Source of the DNA: Chelydra serpentina
Lineage: Eukaryota; Chordata; Testudines; Chelydridae
Length of the DNA stretch: 64,000 nucleotides
Assembly: GCA_037349315.1 (NCBI GenBank)
Contig: JBAIAC010000132.1
Span: 310,001-374,000, forward strand
Direction: 5' to 3'
Positions 43,971 through 58,289 of the stretch are shown in pieces. Every line of letters begins with the position of its first letter. Positions within the stretch are counted from its first letter, which is position 1. Both the position numbers and the translations under genes were made by a program. The notes beneath the pieces were generated by a model, which was not told where the DNA came from, did not search any database, and was given only the letters and a program-made list of their open reading frames with translations.

Positions 43971-44499
43971 CTTATCTTGAGCTGTGCGGCTCCCAAAGCG
44001 ACCGGTACACAAACCCCTTCGGCAGCGATTCCTAGGTCGGGGGGGGGGGGCAGGGAGTCTCCATGCTCCACTGCCTGCAGGCTCTGCCCACACAGCTCCC
44101 ATTGGCTGCAGTTCCCAGCCAATGGGAGCTGCAGAGTTGGCGCTAGGGATGGGAGCAGCGCGTGGAGACGCACCCCCAGAGGACGCAGGGACATGCCGGC
44201 CACTTCTGGGAGCGGCGCGGCATGGAGGGAGGGAGGCAGAGTGGGCAGGGAGCCACCTTAGCGCTGCTGGGACGTCTCTGCACACCCGCTTGGGGGGAGG
44301 GGACTTAACTATTTTGACCCCTGGGCAGCAGAAACTGTCTCTGAAACTCTAAGTCCTGGTATTAAGGGCCTGGCTACTGAAGGAACAGCACAGCAGTGAC
44401 AATGTGCAGGCGCGGCTAAACCTTTCAACCAACCACAAGTAAAAATGAATCAACTAATTTCAGGAGACGATATGAAGACAAGGAAAAAACAATTTTGTA

Positions 44500-45023
44500 A
44501 AGACATTATTTGTCCTGCTTAGCAGAGTTACATAGAAACTGCCATAACAATTCACGAGAGAACATTCAAAAACAAGAGAGAGAATGTTGCCTAAACTTAT
44601 TAGTAATAAGAATCTAATGGGCATTTCCCTCAGAGTATAATATAACAATAGGGAAGTGGCAATGTGTCCAATTGTGAAAACAAATTCCCTGTTAGGACCA
44701 GTCCCAATCCGGGGTCAGTGACTCTGCATCCGAACTGAGGTACATGTTATTCTAAACAGTCTGTTCACTGGCCAGTCACCCCTATTGAATGCAGACACAG
44801 CCATATTCGATGCATTGGTTACTGTCCATTCGGCAGGTTATTTCCTACTTATTTATAATCACTGAAGCTGCTCTAAGCGGATGGGAGAGAGCTGTCCTGT
44901 CCGTGTAGCTAATCCACCTCCCCGAGAGGCGGGAGCTATGTCAGTGGGAGAAGCTATGTCAGTAGGTGAGCAAGCTGTTCTGTTTACACGTCTATATAAT
45001 GTTTAATTAGCTACACACAATCT
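44500..45023. repeat. Upstream part of tRNA-Cys module, copy 4
   Basis: Parallels 9530-10030 closely, including AATTCACGAGAGAACATTC and the MITE-like piece ahead of the tRNA. Confidence 0.8.
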
Positions 45024-45095
45024 GGGGGTATAGCTCAGTGGTAGAGTGTTTGACTGCAGGTCAGGTGGTTCTTGGTTCAAATCCAAGTGTCCCCT
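45024..45095 (+). tRNA. tRNA-Cys(GCA), copy 4
   Basis: 72 nt, anticodon GCA; the acceptor uses two wobble pairs because the 3' strand reads TGTCCCC. The downstream flank is an empty site for the MITE seen in copies 1 and 3. Confidence 0.87.
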
Positions 45096-46054
45096 TAAAT
45101 ATCTGATCCTTTAACAAAAAAATTTGCATATCCATTTCCATTCTGTTCAGGATTCCCCTGAATGGGGATGCCTGAAATGGATGGAAACACTCAACGTTTT
45201 CCGTTGCAAATCCATAAAAACCTGGCAAACACGTCCCTCAGGGCATCTATACTGTGATAACAGCCCGGCTGGCCTGGATCATCTGACTTGGACGTCTCGG
45301 TCTCTGGTTGTGGGGCTAAAAGCTGCAGTGTGGACATTGGGCTGAGACTGGAGCCTGGCCTCGGAGACCCTCACCCCAAATGGGATCTCAGAGGCTGGGC
45401 TCAAGCCCAAGCGTCTACACTGTCATTTTATAGCCCTGCAGCACAAGCCCCACAAGCCTGGATCAGCTGAGCCAGGGTTTGAGAACAGTGACTTGGGTAT
45501 GTTAATGGCAGTGTAGACATAACGCTAGGCTATGTCCACACGGCAATGAACACCCAGGGCTGCCCCGTGCCAGCTCAGGCTCCCAGGGCTGGGCTGTGGG
45601 GTGGTAAATTTGCAGCCTAGACATCTTGGCTCAGGCTCAATACCGGGCTCTGCAAACCCACGAGGTTGGGAGGGAGTTTAGCAAGCGACAAAGGGAAATC
45701 GGCCGTGGAGTATTACCCTGGGCTCACTGGCAGTTCCCCATTGGTCTGTCTGCTTTGGGGCAGGGACCATAACACGTCCTGCTGCATTCGTTATTTCAAA
45801 GGGTGGTTTAGGATTTTCAGTCTCAGACACGGTGCACAAAGCAGGACTCCACCCTGGACGTAACTCAAATGAGCTGCCCACAGATTCTGGCAGCGACAAC
45901 GAGGCATTTGGTGTGAGAGTCAGACCTGCCCCTGTCCCAGAGGGAGGGGTCGTCTGGGAGGGGCCTGGAAAACGGACCTGTTGGCTCTTAACTGCCAAAC
46001 TTTCAGTAACTCTGTTATCAGTGCCTGGGAGTGTAATTTAAACCATAAAAACAG

Positions 46055-46138
46055 CCACACTGGGCTAGACCAAAGGCCCATCTAGCTCTGTATCTTCTCT
46101 TCTGACAGCAGCCAATGCCAGGTGCACCAAAAGCCACT
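46055..46138 (-). mobile_element. CR1 3' tail next to tRNA-Thr(TGT) copy 2
   Basis: Same tail as at 39003-39085, minus orientation. Confidence 0.8.
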
Positions 46139-46143
46139 CAACA

Positions 46144-46217
46144 AGGCACCACTGGGAGTTGAACCCAGGATCTCCTGTTTACAAAACAGGTGCATTAACC
46201 AGTTAAGCCATTGTGCC
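46144..46217 (-). tRNA. tRNA-Thr(TGT), copy 2
   Basis: 74 nt on the minus strand, loop TTTGTAA (TGT), B-box GGTTCAACTCC, TTTT at 46129-46132. The acceptor has one A-G mismatch (6-67) and the A-box one change, so it is weaker than the copy at 39098. Confidence 0.8.
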
Positions 46218-46779
46218 TGCCTGCTCAGGCATGTAAAAAACACATGATGTTCCCTCGGTCACCAGCCTGGCGACAAAACTGCCTCTATTTGCGACAAAAT
46301 AAACCCACCTTGACGAGAGGCCTGGAGCTTTTTCCAGCAAACTGAGAGTGACCAAGTGTCAGTGTAGACGCTGCTGGTCATTATATCACCAGAACTGGCC
46401 TCCGCCAGTATCCCACAATGCCCGCCGGGAACTCCCTGCCCTGCGATCCTGCTCCAGAGGCTGGGCCCTCCCCTTTCATCGCTCCGGGAAGTTCTGACGG
46501 CTGAGCCTGCTGCTCTGCTCCGGCAGCAAGAAGCAAATCACTGCCGGGGGATGCTGCTCCCCCGCACAGCGACCACGGAGATGGTGGGCGGAAGCTCCTT
46601 ACAGTGGGGGGGCCACCGGCATCTAAACTCACCCCATGACACCGCTTTCCTCTAAGGACCTGCACTCACACCTCCCCTTCTCCCTGGGGCCCCAACCCTA
46701 CACCGCCCCGTCTCCCTGAGGCTCCATCCCACCCTGTTCCCCCAAGGCCACAAACACAGAATGCCTCTTCTCGTCAGGG

Positions 46780-46868
46780 CTCCGTCCTGTTCCCCCCTCC
46801 ACTGTTCGTCCTTACGGCTGGAAACCTCCCTGTTCCAGCCCCTGACACAGAGCCAGGCAGGCAGCAGC

Positions 46869-46910
<42 letters not shown>

Positions 46911-47990
46911 GGGAGAGACACTGCTGTGCTGTGCTGAACCAGTGAGGGAAGCGGGGGCTGATGTCAGGGGTGTTCCCCTCCCCTTGCTTCAGGACTGGGG
47001 TGTCCCCCTCCCCCTGCCTGAGGACTGGTTGGTTCCAGCAGCTGTCTGAGCTTAGACACAGTGTGCCAGCACACTCTCTCTTCCCCAACGCACACACTGG
47101 CTCTCCACACACACACACTTCAGTGGAGAAGCAGCTGGCAATCTAGTAGGCTGCCCATGGAACAATGGGACAGAGAAACCTGCATCATGTGATGCTGCAC
47201 CGGCCTATGAGCCATTGCAAACCCCTCCCAAAGCCCCCTGCGGCCAGTTGCACAGTGCGATAGCTACCCACAATGCACTGCTCTTTGGGGCGTTTCAAGG
47301 GCTGCTGGCGTGGATGCGTTCTGGTGACACAAGCAGCATAGTGTGGACATGCAACAGCAGTTTAATTAAAACACTTTAACTAAAGTGGCATAACTCAGCA
47401 GTGTGGACACAGCCTGAGAGTGAGACGAGAGAAGACCTAGCTCCGCTTGACACCAAGGATGCTCAGGTACTGAAACTAAAGAACCACCAGTTCCTCCGTA
47501 GTTGACAGGATTTGAACCTGCACAGGGAGATCCCAATGGAGTTCAAGTCCCTCACCTTAACCACTCAGCCACAACTACTTGACTGACATAGGTATCTCAT
47601 GCCACATCTACTTCTGTTCTCATTGAGTGATCATTTCCCCTTGTTTGCTCACACCAGCTTCCACAACAGACGCACTGCTGTGCAGTTGTGTAAGTGTGTC
47701 CGTGACTGAACAGCAAGAATTTCTGCTCATTTCCCTTCTGGCTGGAGCATGATGAGAGTGTGTTTGTGGTTAATGAGGTTGCTGTAGATTGTTGTCCATT
47801 TCCTGCCTTGATAATTCAGACAGTCCCTTTCCCGTCATATCCCCAGTACATCAGTGATTGCAATAGCAGGGGCAGGTTTTCTCTGGGGTACTGACCTTTG
47901 GCAGGGGGTTGGTGGCTCCTTTCTTTCCTCACCCTGGAGGGAACTCAGCTTTTTATTCCATGCTTAACCTTTCAAGGTTGAAGAAAGCCG
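46780..47990 (-). repeat. tRNA-Ser module, copy 3
   Basis: Same orientation as 17000-17545; the reverse complement of 32960-33790. Contains the GT/GA microsatellite (46868-46915), the MITE-like part and tRNA-Ser. Confidence 0.8.
47497..47578 (-). tRNA. tRNA-Ser(TGA)
   Basis: 82 nt: GTAGTTGTGGCTGAGTGG, loop CTTGAAC (TGA), acceptor fully paired, B-box GGTTCAAATCC. Its two module paralogs read AGA. Confidence 0.85.
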
Positions 47991-48829
47991 AGAGCGAATA
48001 TCTCACTGTCCGGGCTGAAGGTGGCCACGTCCCCTCTCTCTGACCAATGTCATTGCAGGAGAGGAGGTTGCAATGGAATCGAATGCCCTGGCTCAGACAA
48101 GAGACACAGGGAGGTTTTGCTGTTCATGGATCTGTGCAAAGGATATTCTGTCTCTGTGTGAAACTGGGGAGGGGAATGAAACACCCACACGGTGGGGCAA
48201 TGCCCTAAGGCAGTGATTTGAAAATTGCGGGTTGAGACCCAGCACTGCTCTGTGGAATTTCAGGCATTGGTTCACGGCGGTTCTGGTCAGCACCATTGAC
48301 CAGACTGTTAAAACTCCCATCAGTGGTGCTGTCCGGCTAAGGCAGGCTAGTCCCGATCTGTTCTGACATCGCTCTGCGCCCCGGAAGGGGCCAGCAGCAG
48401 TCCGGCTCCTAGGCGGAGGGGCCAGGGGGCTCTGTGCACTGTCCCCACCACAAGCGCCGGCACCACACTCCCATTGGCCAGTTCCCAGCCAATCCGAGCT
48501 GGGGTGGGATTTGCCTGTGGGCAAGAGCTGCGTGGAGCCACTTGCGTGCCTCCGCCTGGGAACCGGGCTGCTGCTGGCCACTTCTGGGGCGCAGCATGGA
48601 CCACAGTGCCAGGGCAGGCAGGAAGCCGATCCTTGAACCCCCGCTGCGCCACTGACCCGGAGCCACCTGAGGCAACCCAGTGCCCCTGCCCCAATCCCCT
48701 CCCCTGCGCTCCTCTCCTCTTCGTTCCTTGGTGCCAGCCCTGACAGCGGGCACACAGAAATGCCCCGGCAGGTGCCCTGGCACCCATGGGCACCGCATTG
48801 GGGACACTGACTTAGCGGAATCTGATAAG

Positions 48830-49197
48830 GCTCAGATGTGGAGTGGCTGATAAGGTGCGAGTCCCGATTGAAGTGTTTCCTGCACTCGGAGCATGTGTAT
48901 TAGGGTGTCTAGCCAGTGTGGATTCTCCGATGTCTAATAAGGTTTGAGCTCCCATTGAACCTTTTCCCGCACTCAGGGCGTGTAGCAGGTTCATTCTCTC
49001 ACATGTAATAAGGTCTGAGAGGCTACTGAAGTTTTCCTCTGGCCTGTGATGACTCTCACAGGCTTTTGCTTTTTCTGGGAGTGCACAACTCCCGGAAACA
49101 TTCCCTTTGGATCTTCCTGATAACGTTCCATGTGGTTCTACTTGCTCAGCATCTTCCTGCTGGGGTGTCCCCTCGTTGTCACTCCCCATCCCAACAC
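48830..49197 (-). pseudogene. Zinc-finger exon remnant
   Basis: Acceptor CAG at 49198-49200. The linker frame (SDNEGTPQQEDAEQVEP) is open, but the fingers lie in another frame: finger 1 (about 48905-48978) has CGKRFNGSSNLIRHRRIHTG then a stop; finger 2 (about 48830-48900) has CSECRKHFNRDSHLISH and breaks off. Confidence 0.82.
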
Positions 49198-49605
49198 CTG
49201 ATGGGAGGCGGAGAGAATCCAGACATAGGTCACTCCCTGTGCCGGAGAGAAAGGAAATCTCAGAGAGAGGAATGGAAAAAGGGATGAACAAACCAAAATA
49301 TGTGCGGGAGAGAGCAAACCTATCAGGAGCTGATTTTCCCTAAAACGTCCCTTCCTTTCTCTCCTCTGGGGATCAGTTCTGGGTCCGAATCTCACCAGAA
49401 ATCTCAGGGGACAGTGAGATTGGGGCAGGACCTGCTGTCAGTTGTCAGTCAGGATAGGTGGGAAGCATGAGTGACATCTGCCTAACGATCCCACATCTGC
49501 AGGGAACAATCCTGAACTTGGAGAGCTCACAAGGTCTTTGTAGGGCATCCCAAATGTTTCCTGTATTCATGGACAGTTTTTGAGTCAGTTTAACCAATTC
49601 CCTAC

Positions 49606-49719
49606 CTGTGCAGGCAGCTCTCGGGATCACTTCTTTCTCAGAGCCTTGGAGGTCTGGGACCCACGGCTCTTCCCCTCATTCCAGCTGCGAGATCACATCA
49701 GGTTTGGAAACTGGAAACC
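49606..49719 (-). pseudogene. KRAB-B-type exon with in-frame stop
   Basis: 114 nt, acceptor at 49720-49722, donor GTAGGG. Reads GFPVSKPDVISQLE, a TGA where arginine is usual, then [15 protein letters not shown], the typical KRAB-B consensus. Confidence 0.87.
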
Positions 49720-49860
49720 CTGCTCAAGGCAAAGAAAACAAGGGAGGTCAGTGTAATTTGTGGGATACTTGTCACAAGGAATATTCCATGGTTTTAACCC
49801 CTGCTCGTTTTTAAGTAGTAATATCCCAAGGCCATCTTCCTTGACTTAAAGTGGCAGGAG

Positions 49861-50197
49861 AGTTGTTATTATTATAAATCATATTCATTACCTTTGTGCC
49901 TAAGGACCAAGTAAGAAGTGGGTCCCCATTGGGCTAGGCAAGGTACAAACCCAGAATAGTAGATGGCCCATGCCCTGAAGAATTTACAATCTAAATAGAC
50001 AAGACAGACACAGAATGGGGGAAGAGGTAGAACCCACCAGCAGAGTGAACTATGTGAAGGCAGAGTGACAGATCTGATGAACACAGGCATATCTCTTGAA
50101 ACTATTGTATTTAATGTTATGACTAGGGCCAGTGTTTTCTGGAAATTGCCGCTTTTACTGCATTTTTTACTGGAATTACTCTTCATTTCTGGAATCA
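49861..50197. repeat. Dispersed repeat, class uncertain
   Basis: ATTGGGCTAGGCAAGGTACA ... AATTTACAATCTAAATAGAC belongs to an old interspersed family common in sauropsids. No coding function. Confidence 0.55.
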
Positions 50198-50202
50198 CCC
50201 TT

Positions 50203-50701
50203 TGTCACGGAGTATAGGGGAGTCCGGCCCTGCACCCCCCTTCCCCGGATTGACTGGGAGTCTCAGCCAGCCAGTAGAACAGAAGGTTTATTAGAGATGC
50301 CAGGAACACAGTCCAACCAGAGCTTGTCAGTACATCCAGGACCCCTCAGTCGGGTCCATCCGGGGGGCAGGGCCTGGGGGCTCCCTGCATTTCGCCCCAC
50401 AGCTCCAAATGGGGCAGGGAGGCCAGACCCTGTCTGCCCCCCTCCCCTCCTCTTCCCAAGCCAGCTCCAAACTGAAAACACACAGACAAAAGCTCCAGGA
50501 GGCTCTTCCCCTCCCCCCGGGGCTCCTCCTCTCGCCTTTTGTCCATTCTCCCAGCCAAAGGTGTCACCTCCCAACCCCCGTCCTGGCTCATGTTACAGCC
50601 CCAGGTAAAGTCTCCCTTTCCTAATGCAATGCCGCAGGTCCCAGGGAACCTCCCCCACAAACCTCCCAGGTTGAATCCACCTCACTCTCTACTCCGTCAC
50701 A
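50203..50701 (-). mobile_element. Solo LTR-like element, TSD CCCTT
   Basis: 499 bp, plus-strand ends TGTCACGGAGTATAGG and CTACTCCGTCACA, flanked by CCCTT at 50198-50202 and 50702-50706. It sits in the intron between KRAB-A and KRAB-B of the pseudogene. Polyadenylation signal on the minus strand. Confidence 0.92.
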
Positions 50702-50706
50702 CCCTT

Positions 50707-52320
50707 CATATCCGGAATTGCTGAACAGAGGGTGGGTGGGGCATGTAGGGTCACAACCCCCCAGATTTCTGCCCAGAGACACCCGACTCATCCCCAGGGT
50801 GCGGGGCAGAGGTGATGTGTGGGCAGGGCACACAGGGTCACGCCGCCCCGAGATTTCTGCCTGGGGACACCTGACTCCTCCCCAGGGCACAGGGCAGAGG
50901 CTGGGGACTGGCTGCGGTTGAGACTTGCTGCTAATTTCTTCCCTCCTCATGGAACCCTGCCCAGAGGAACCTTGAAAGGGGGACGCCAGGCTCCCACATC
51001 ATGCTGCAGAGCAGACGGCGCTCGCAGCTGCTCTCGGCTGCGTCCACAGCCCCTCTCCCCTGCTCATCTCCCCTGCACACAGCGGGTTCATGCCCCGTCT
51101 CCCCAGCACACAGCCGGCTCTAGGCTCTCAATGCCCAGTGTCTGGGCCCCACCTCCCCCACACTGCTGGCTCCTGTCCCCTCCCCCCAATGCACTTTCAG
51201 GCTGTAAAGGATTATATATTGCTCCTGTTTGTCAATTACTCTGTTTTCATTGCCAGCAAACACTGGCCCTAGTTCTGACTGTTATCTGTATCTTTGAGCC
51301 AGCCCTTGAGAGCATGAATACTTCACAGACTATGATGCTGAAATGGGCCAGATAATACCGGGCAGGGCTGAGGGATGGGTTTCCTGTGCAATCTGGTGTC
51401 ACTAAGGGGTAACGAATGCCAGATCTCAAGGCTGGTTATGCAGATCTCCAGCTTTTGAAGCTTTGTCCCACACAGAAAGGGGCAGTGACTGATTTTACCT
51501 CTTTTGGGAGACTGAAGACAGACAGACTTCTTGGGGAGAAACACCTGAGTTTGAGCTGACTGAGAGGGGTCTTTTGGGGCTACAAACTGTCATGACCTGA
51601 TAACCAAGAGGTAAGCTTTTAAGGAAGGTTTTAATACACTTTGGAAACGATCAGGGTTTCCCAAGCGGACTGATGAGGGGACTGATGGTAAATACGCATT
51701 TAGATGCTTTTCTTGTTTTATATCTTTTCCCCATAAGGCACACAGACACAGTCATGGATCCATAGGATCTGTGCAATGCCCTGGCTTTTAACCAGTCCTT
51801 GGGAGGTGCCCCTTGAGTGCAATAGACCCTCCAAGAGTTCCCACTCTGTCCCTCTGTGCTCAGGATATTGGGGTTCAGCTTCTGCAGGAAACCAGGACTG
51901 AAAAAGTCAATAACGGCAGAATTTGGAATTTCAGAAGAGCACAAGCCAAACTGGTGAGTCAATGACATGGAAATGCAGACGTGCTGCGAGACTAAATCCC
52001 TTTGAACTGCTAGAGGGTTTCCTGAATCTGCTGTCACTGTAAAAAGTTGTCCCAAGGGGATATGCTGTGGCCATTGAACCAGAACAATACCCTTGAATTT
52101 GAGATTGAGCCCGACCTCTCAGACAATGTGTGTTGTGCATTTTGCTTCCATTCTGCAGATGTTCTTCTTGGAAGTTTTGCCATTGGATTCCAAAGTGTTG
52201 GGTCACAAAACATTAATATTTTAAAGTGCCCTAAAATCCACACGCATGCTGTGACTGGGATATGAAGAGAGGTGCGTGTGGAACTTGGGGGACCAAGTAT
52301 CCCTCATTTCCGTGCTGAGT
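50707..52320. other. Pseudogene intron, no other gene seen
   Basis: Mixed sequence with short ORFs and no recognised domain. It lies within the KRAB-A to KRAB-B intron. Confidence 0.5.
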
Positions 52321-52329
52321 GTTGTAGGT

Positions 52330-52506
52330 TCATAGAATATCAGGGTTGGAAGGGACCTTAGGAGGTCATCTAGTCCAACCCCCTGCTCAAAGCAGGACCA
52401 ATCCCCAATTTTTGCCCCAGATCCCCAAATGGCCCCCTCAAGGATTGAACTCACAACCCTGGGTTTAGCAGGCCAATGCTCAAACCACTGAGCTATCCCT
52501 CCCCCC
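52330..52506 (-). mobile_element. tRNA-headed SINE with CR1 tail, copy 1
   Basis: Minus strand: tRNA-like head (GGATAGCTCAGTGGTTTGAG, B-box GAGTTCAATCC), a short linker GATCTGGGGCAAAAATTGGG, and a tail identical in layout to the 3' end of the 5' CR1 (GGTTGGACTAGATGACCTCC, TCCAACCCTGATATTCTATG). Confidence 0.9.
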
Positions 52507-52765
52507 TTTGGATCGGTGAAGGTGCACAAGGGTGTGTACTTGTCACAGAGATTGTAAGCAGTCTGGTGGCATATGCGCTAGTTGTCTCCGGGATTCAGCG
52601 AGGGCTCAGTGAAGGGAATGACTCCGAAGGACTCCTCGGGGTGAGGAAAAGGGAGTTGTCATGTTGCTAGTCTGAGCCGGTCTGTGTGGAGTCAGGGTTT
52701 CAGTGCCGGCCAGGTGCCAGACGCGTCTGTTCCCTACATGGGACATAGATCCAAGTTTTGCCTTA

Positions 52766-55382
<2,617 letters not shown>

Positions 55383-55505
55383 TAGGGTGACCAGATGTCC
55401 CGATTTTATAGGGACAGTCCTGATTTTGGGGTCTTTTTCTTATATAGGCTCCTATTACCCCCCACCCCCGCCCCAATTTTTCACATTTGTTGTCTGGTCA
55501 CCCTA
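55383..55505 (-). mobile_element. hAT-type MITE, same family as 10214
   Basis: TAGGGTGACCAGATGTCCC to TGTCTGGTCACCCTA, reverse orientation. No clear 8-bp duplication. A truncated second piece lies at about 55550-55588. Confidence 0.82.
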
Positions 55506-55690
55506 GTGTGCGTGTGTGTGTGCACTATTTGCATCCTTGTGCCACTTCCCTCTCAAATTTTTCACACTTGCTGTCTGGTCATCCTAGCTGCAACCTCCAA
55601 ACCAGACAGTGCAAACGTTCCCATCTCCGGTGTATTTGCTGTCCCTCTTCCTCCCGCAGGAACCCACCAGCAACCCCCGATAATCCCTAC

Positions 55691-55768
55691 CTGGACTGGC
55701 TCCTCTGCAGCCATGTCTCTCCCCTGTCCCATGGGAGGACGGGATGAACTGGAGCAAAACACGGACAT
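55691..55768 (-). pseudogene. First coding exon of the left ZNF locus
   Basis: Reads MSVFCSSSSRPPMGQGRD then MAAEEPVQ and a GTAGGG donor at 55689-55690. 26 residues, phase 0. Initiation could be at either ATG. Confidence 0.78.
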
Positions 55769-57049
55769 TATTCTGCAGCCTGGCAGGGTGAGAAGGGCAG
55801 GTGTGGAGGTTTCAGAACAGGCTTTAATTAATTTCACAGCACGATTGCCCCAGGCTTTTTCCCTGCAGACAGACACCCTAGAGTCTGCCATGCTGAGAAA
55901 ATGCTCGATCTCTTTATTACAGTGGAGACCTGGCCCCTCCTGCCAGGCTAAACCCACAGAGACATTTTAAACCTCTTTTCTCCCTCCCCCCATTCTGTAA
56001 CAAAGCATCTGAACACAATGCTAGAAAAAAGCAGAGCCAAAGTATTTACTGTGGGTGACTCCCTTGGACACTGACCCCACGGCAGCCACATCCCAGTAGG
56101 AGGGATATGGAGTCAGGAACTGGGTTTTCCTCTGTTTGAGCCTCATCTTTTCCACAGGAAAATGATTTTACCTAGGGTGCAGTAATACATCTGTCTGGGC
56201 AGATTAGAGATCTGGAAATCTCTCTCCAAACTCTTCTCTCCCATGGCTCCTTTCAGTCTCTCTTTCTCCTTTTCCCTGTCCCCTCTCCCTGCCCGTCTGG
56301 TAGGAAAGTCCCATTGCTGGGTTGTTTGCTCCCCCAAGGCTGGATTTGCTCCTGCAATTGCTAATGTGACGAGAAATGAGGGGGGAAGGGGTCTGTTTGT
56401 GTAGAGTCATTTTAAGGCCCGACCCCAGCATTTCCCCCTCATTTCTTCCAGGTACCTGGAATCTCTGGCTCAGAATTTAGTATTAACAGGGCTCAGGGCT
56501 GCCCTAGGGGGCTGGTGCCAGCTGGAGAAAGTCATCACCTGGGCCGGGCAGAGAAGAAGCTTTAATTAAGGTCACTTCCCAGCACAGACCCCGCTGGGGG
56601 AGCAGCAGCTGCTAAGCCTGGTCTCCCAGATCACGATGGAGGCTGCAGCGTCTGACCCAGGAAGCTGAACCCCAATATCCTGAGCAGAGAGGGACAGGGC
56701 GTTGGAGCAGCCTTCCCTCCTTGAGCTCTCTGGGGGGAGCAGCTCATGAGAGCCCCTCCTCACAGGGGGAATTGCTGATCTCATTTGCCCCACTGTCCAT
56801 CTGGAGTCACTCCTCGTCTGTCCCGGCAGTGACTCTGGATTAACAGTGGTGTCCGTGACACCAGGTTTCAGGAAGAACGAGTCCAGAGCGCTGTGGGAGA
56901 AACGGTTGTGGGGCAGAGCGAACCCCCTTCCCCCCTCCCGCACCCCCAGATCTAAGACAAGGACTCGGGGGATGAATTTTCCCAATGGAACCGGACGTTT
57001 CCGTAGTTTTCCAGAGGGGAGAAAAGCAGAATCGGTGATGTCACATTCC

Positions 57050-58225
57050 CAGCCCCCCAGCCAGGGGCCCATACCCCGAGCCAGGGGCCCCAGACCCTGA
57101 GCCAGGGGCCCCAGACCCCCCCCCCCCGAGCCCCAGCCAGGGGCCCCAGACCCCCCCAGAGCCCAGACCCCGAGCCGGGGGCCCCAGACCCCCCCAGACT
57201 CCCAGCCAGGGGCCCCAGACCCCCCCCAGAGCCCAGACCCCCAGCCAGGGGCCCATACCCCGAGCCAGGGGCCCCAGACCCTGAGCCAGGGGCCCCAGAC
57301 CCTGAGCCAGGGGCCCCAGACCCCCCGCCCCCGAGCCCCAGCCAGGGGCCCCAGACCCCCCCAGAGCCCAGACCCCGAGCCGGGGGCCCCAGACCCCCCC
57401 AGACTCCCAGCCAGGGGCCCCAGACCCCCCCCAGAGCCCAGACCCCCAGCCAGGGGCCCCAGACCCCCCCAGAGCCCAGACCCCCAGCCAGGGGCCCCAG
57501 ACCCCCCCAGGGCCCAGACCCCCAGCCAGGGACCCCAGACCCGCCCAGAGCCCAGACCCCCAGCCAGGGGCCCCCGAACTCCCCCAGAGCCCAGACCCCG
57601 AGCCAGGGGCCCCAGACCCCCCCAGAGCCCAGACCCCCAGCCAGGGGCCCCAGACCCCCCCCAGAGCCCAGACCCCGAGCCAGGGGCCCCAGACCCCGAG
57701 CCAGGGGCCCCAGACCCCCCCCCCAGAGCCCAGACCCCCAGCCAGGGGCCCCAGACCCCCCCCAGAGCCCAGAGCCCCAGCCAGGGGCCCCAGACCCCCC
57801 CAGAGCCCAGACCCCGAGCCAGGGGCCCCAGACCCTCCCCAGACCCCCCCCCAGAGCCCAGACCCCCAGCCAGGGGCCCCAGACCCCCCCCAGAGCCCAG
57901 AGCCCCAGCCAGGGGCCCCAGACCCCCCCCCAGAGCCCCAGCCAGGGGCCCCAGACCCCCCCCCCCAGAGCCCGAGGCCCCAGACCCCCCCCAGAGCCCA
58001 GACCCCGAGCCAGGGGCCCCAGACCCCCCCCAGAGCCGAGACCCCGAGCCAGGGGCCCCAGACCCCCCCCAGAGCCCAGCCCCTAGCCAGGGGCCCCAGA
58101 TCCCCCCCCCAGAGCCCAGACCCCCAGCCAGGGGCCCCAGACCCCCCCCAGAGCCCAGACCCCCAGCCAGGGGCCCCTGAACCCCCCCAGAGCCCAGCCC
58201 CCAGCCAGGGGCCCCCCAGAGATTC
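57050..58225 (-). repeat. 39-bp GC-rich minisatellite, about 30 units
   Basis: Units of CCCAGCCAGGGGCCCCAGAC plus CCCCCCCAGAGCCCAGA. 39 bp is 13 codons, so a long minus ORF (GWGSGLWGGSGAPG repeats) runs through; it is not a gene. Related but non-tandem sequence occurs in the right arm near 61010-61080. Confidence 0.95.
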
Positions 58226-58289
58226 CCTGGGACCGAGTCCCCAGAGTCCCTGGCCAGTGACCCCAGAGCCCCCCCGAGCCCCACCCCCC

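Noticed and set aside
43332..44285. 317-codon minus Pro-rich ORF
   Set aside because: Follows the G-rich minisatellite; the same peptide repeats appear in two frames.
52431..52505. Free-standing tRNA gene
   Set aside because: The tRNA-like part is the head of a SINE that continues into a CR1 tail; the same fusion recurs at 62.8 kb.
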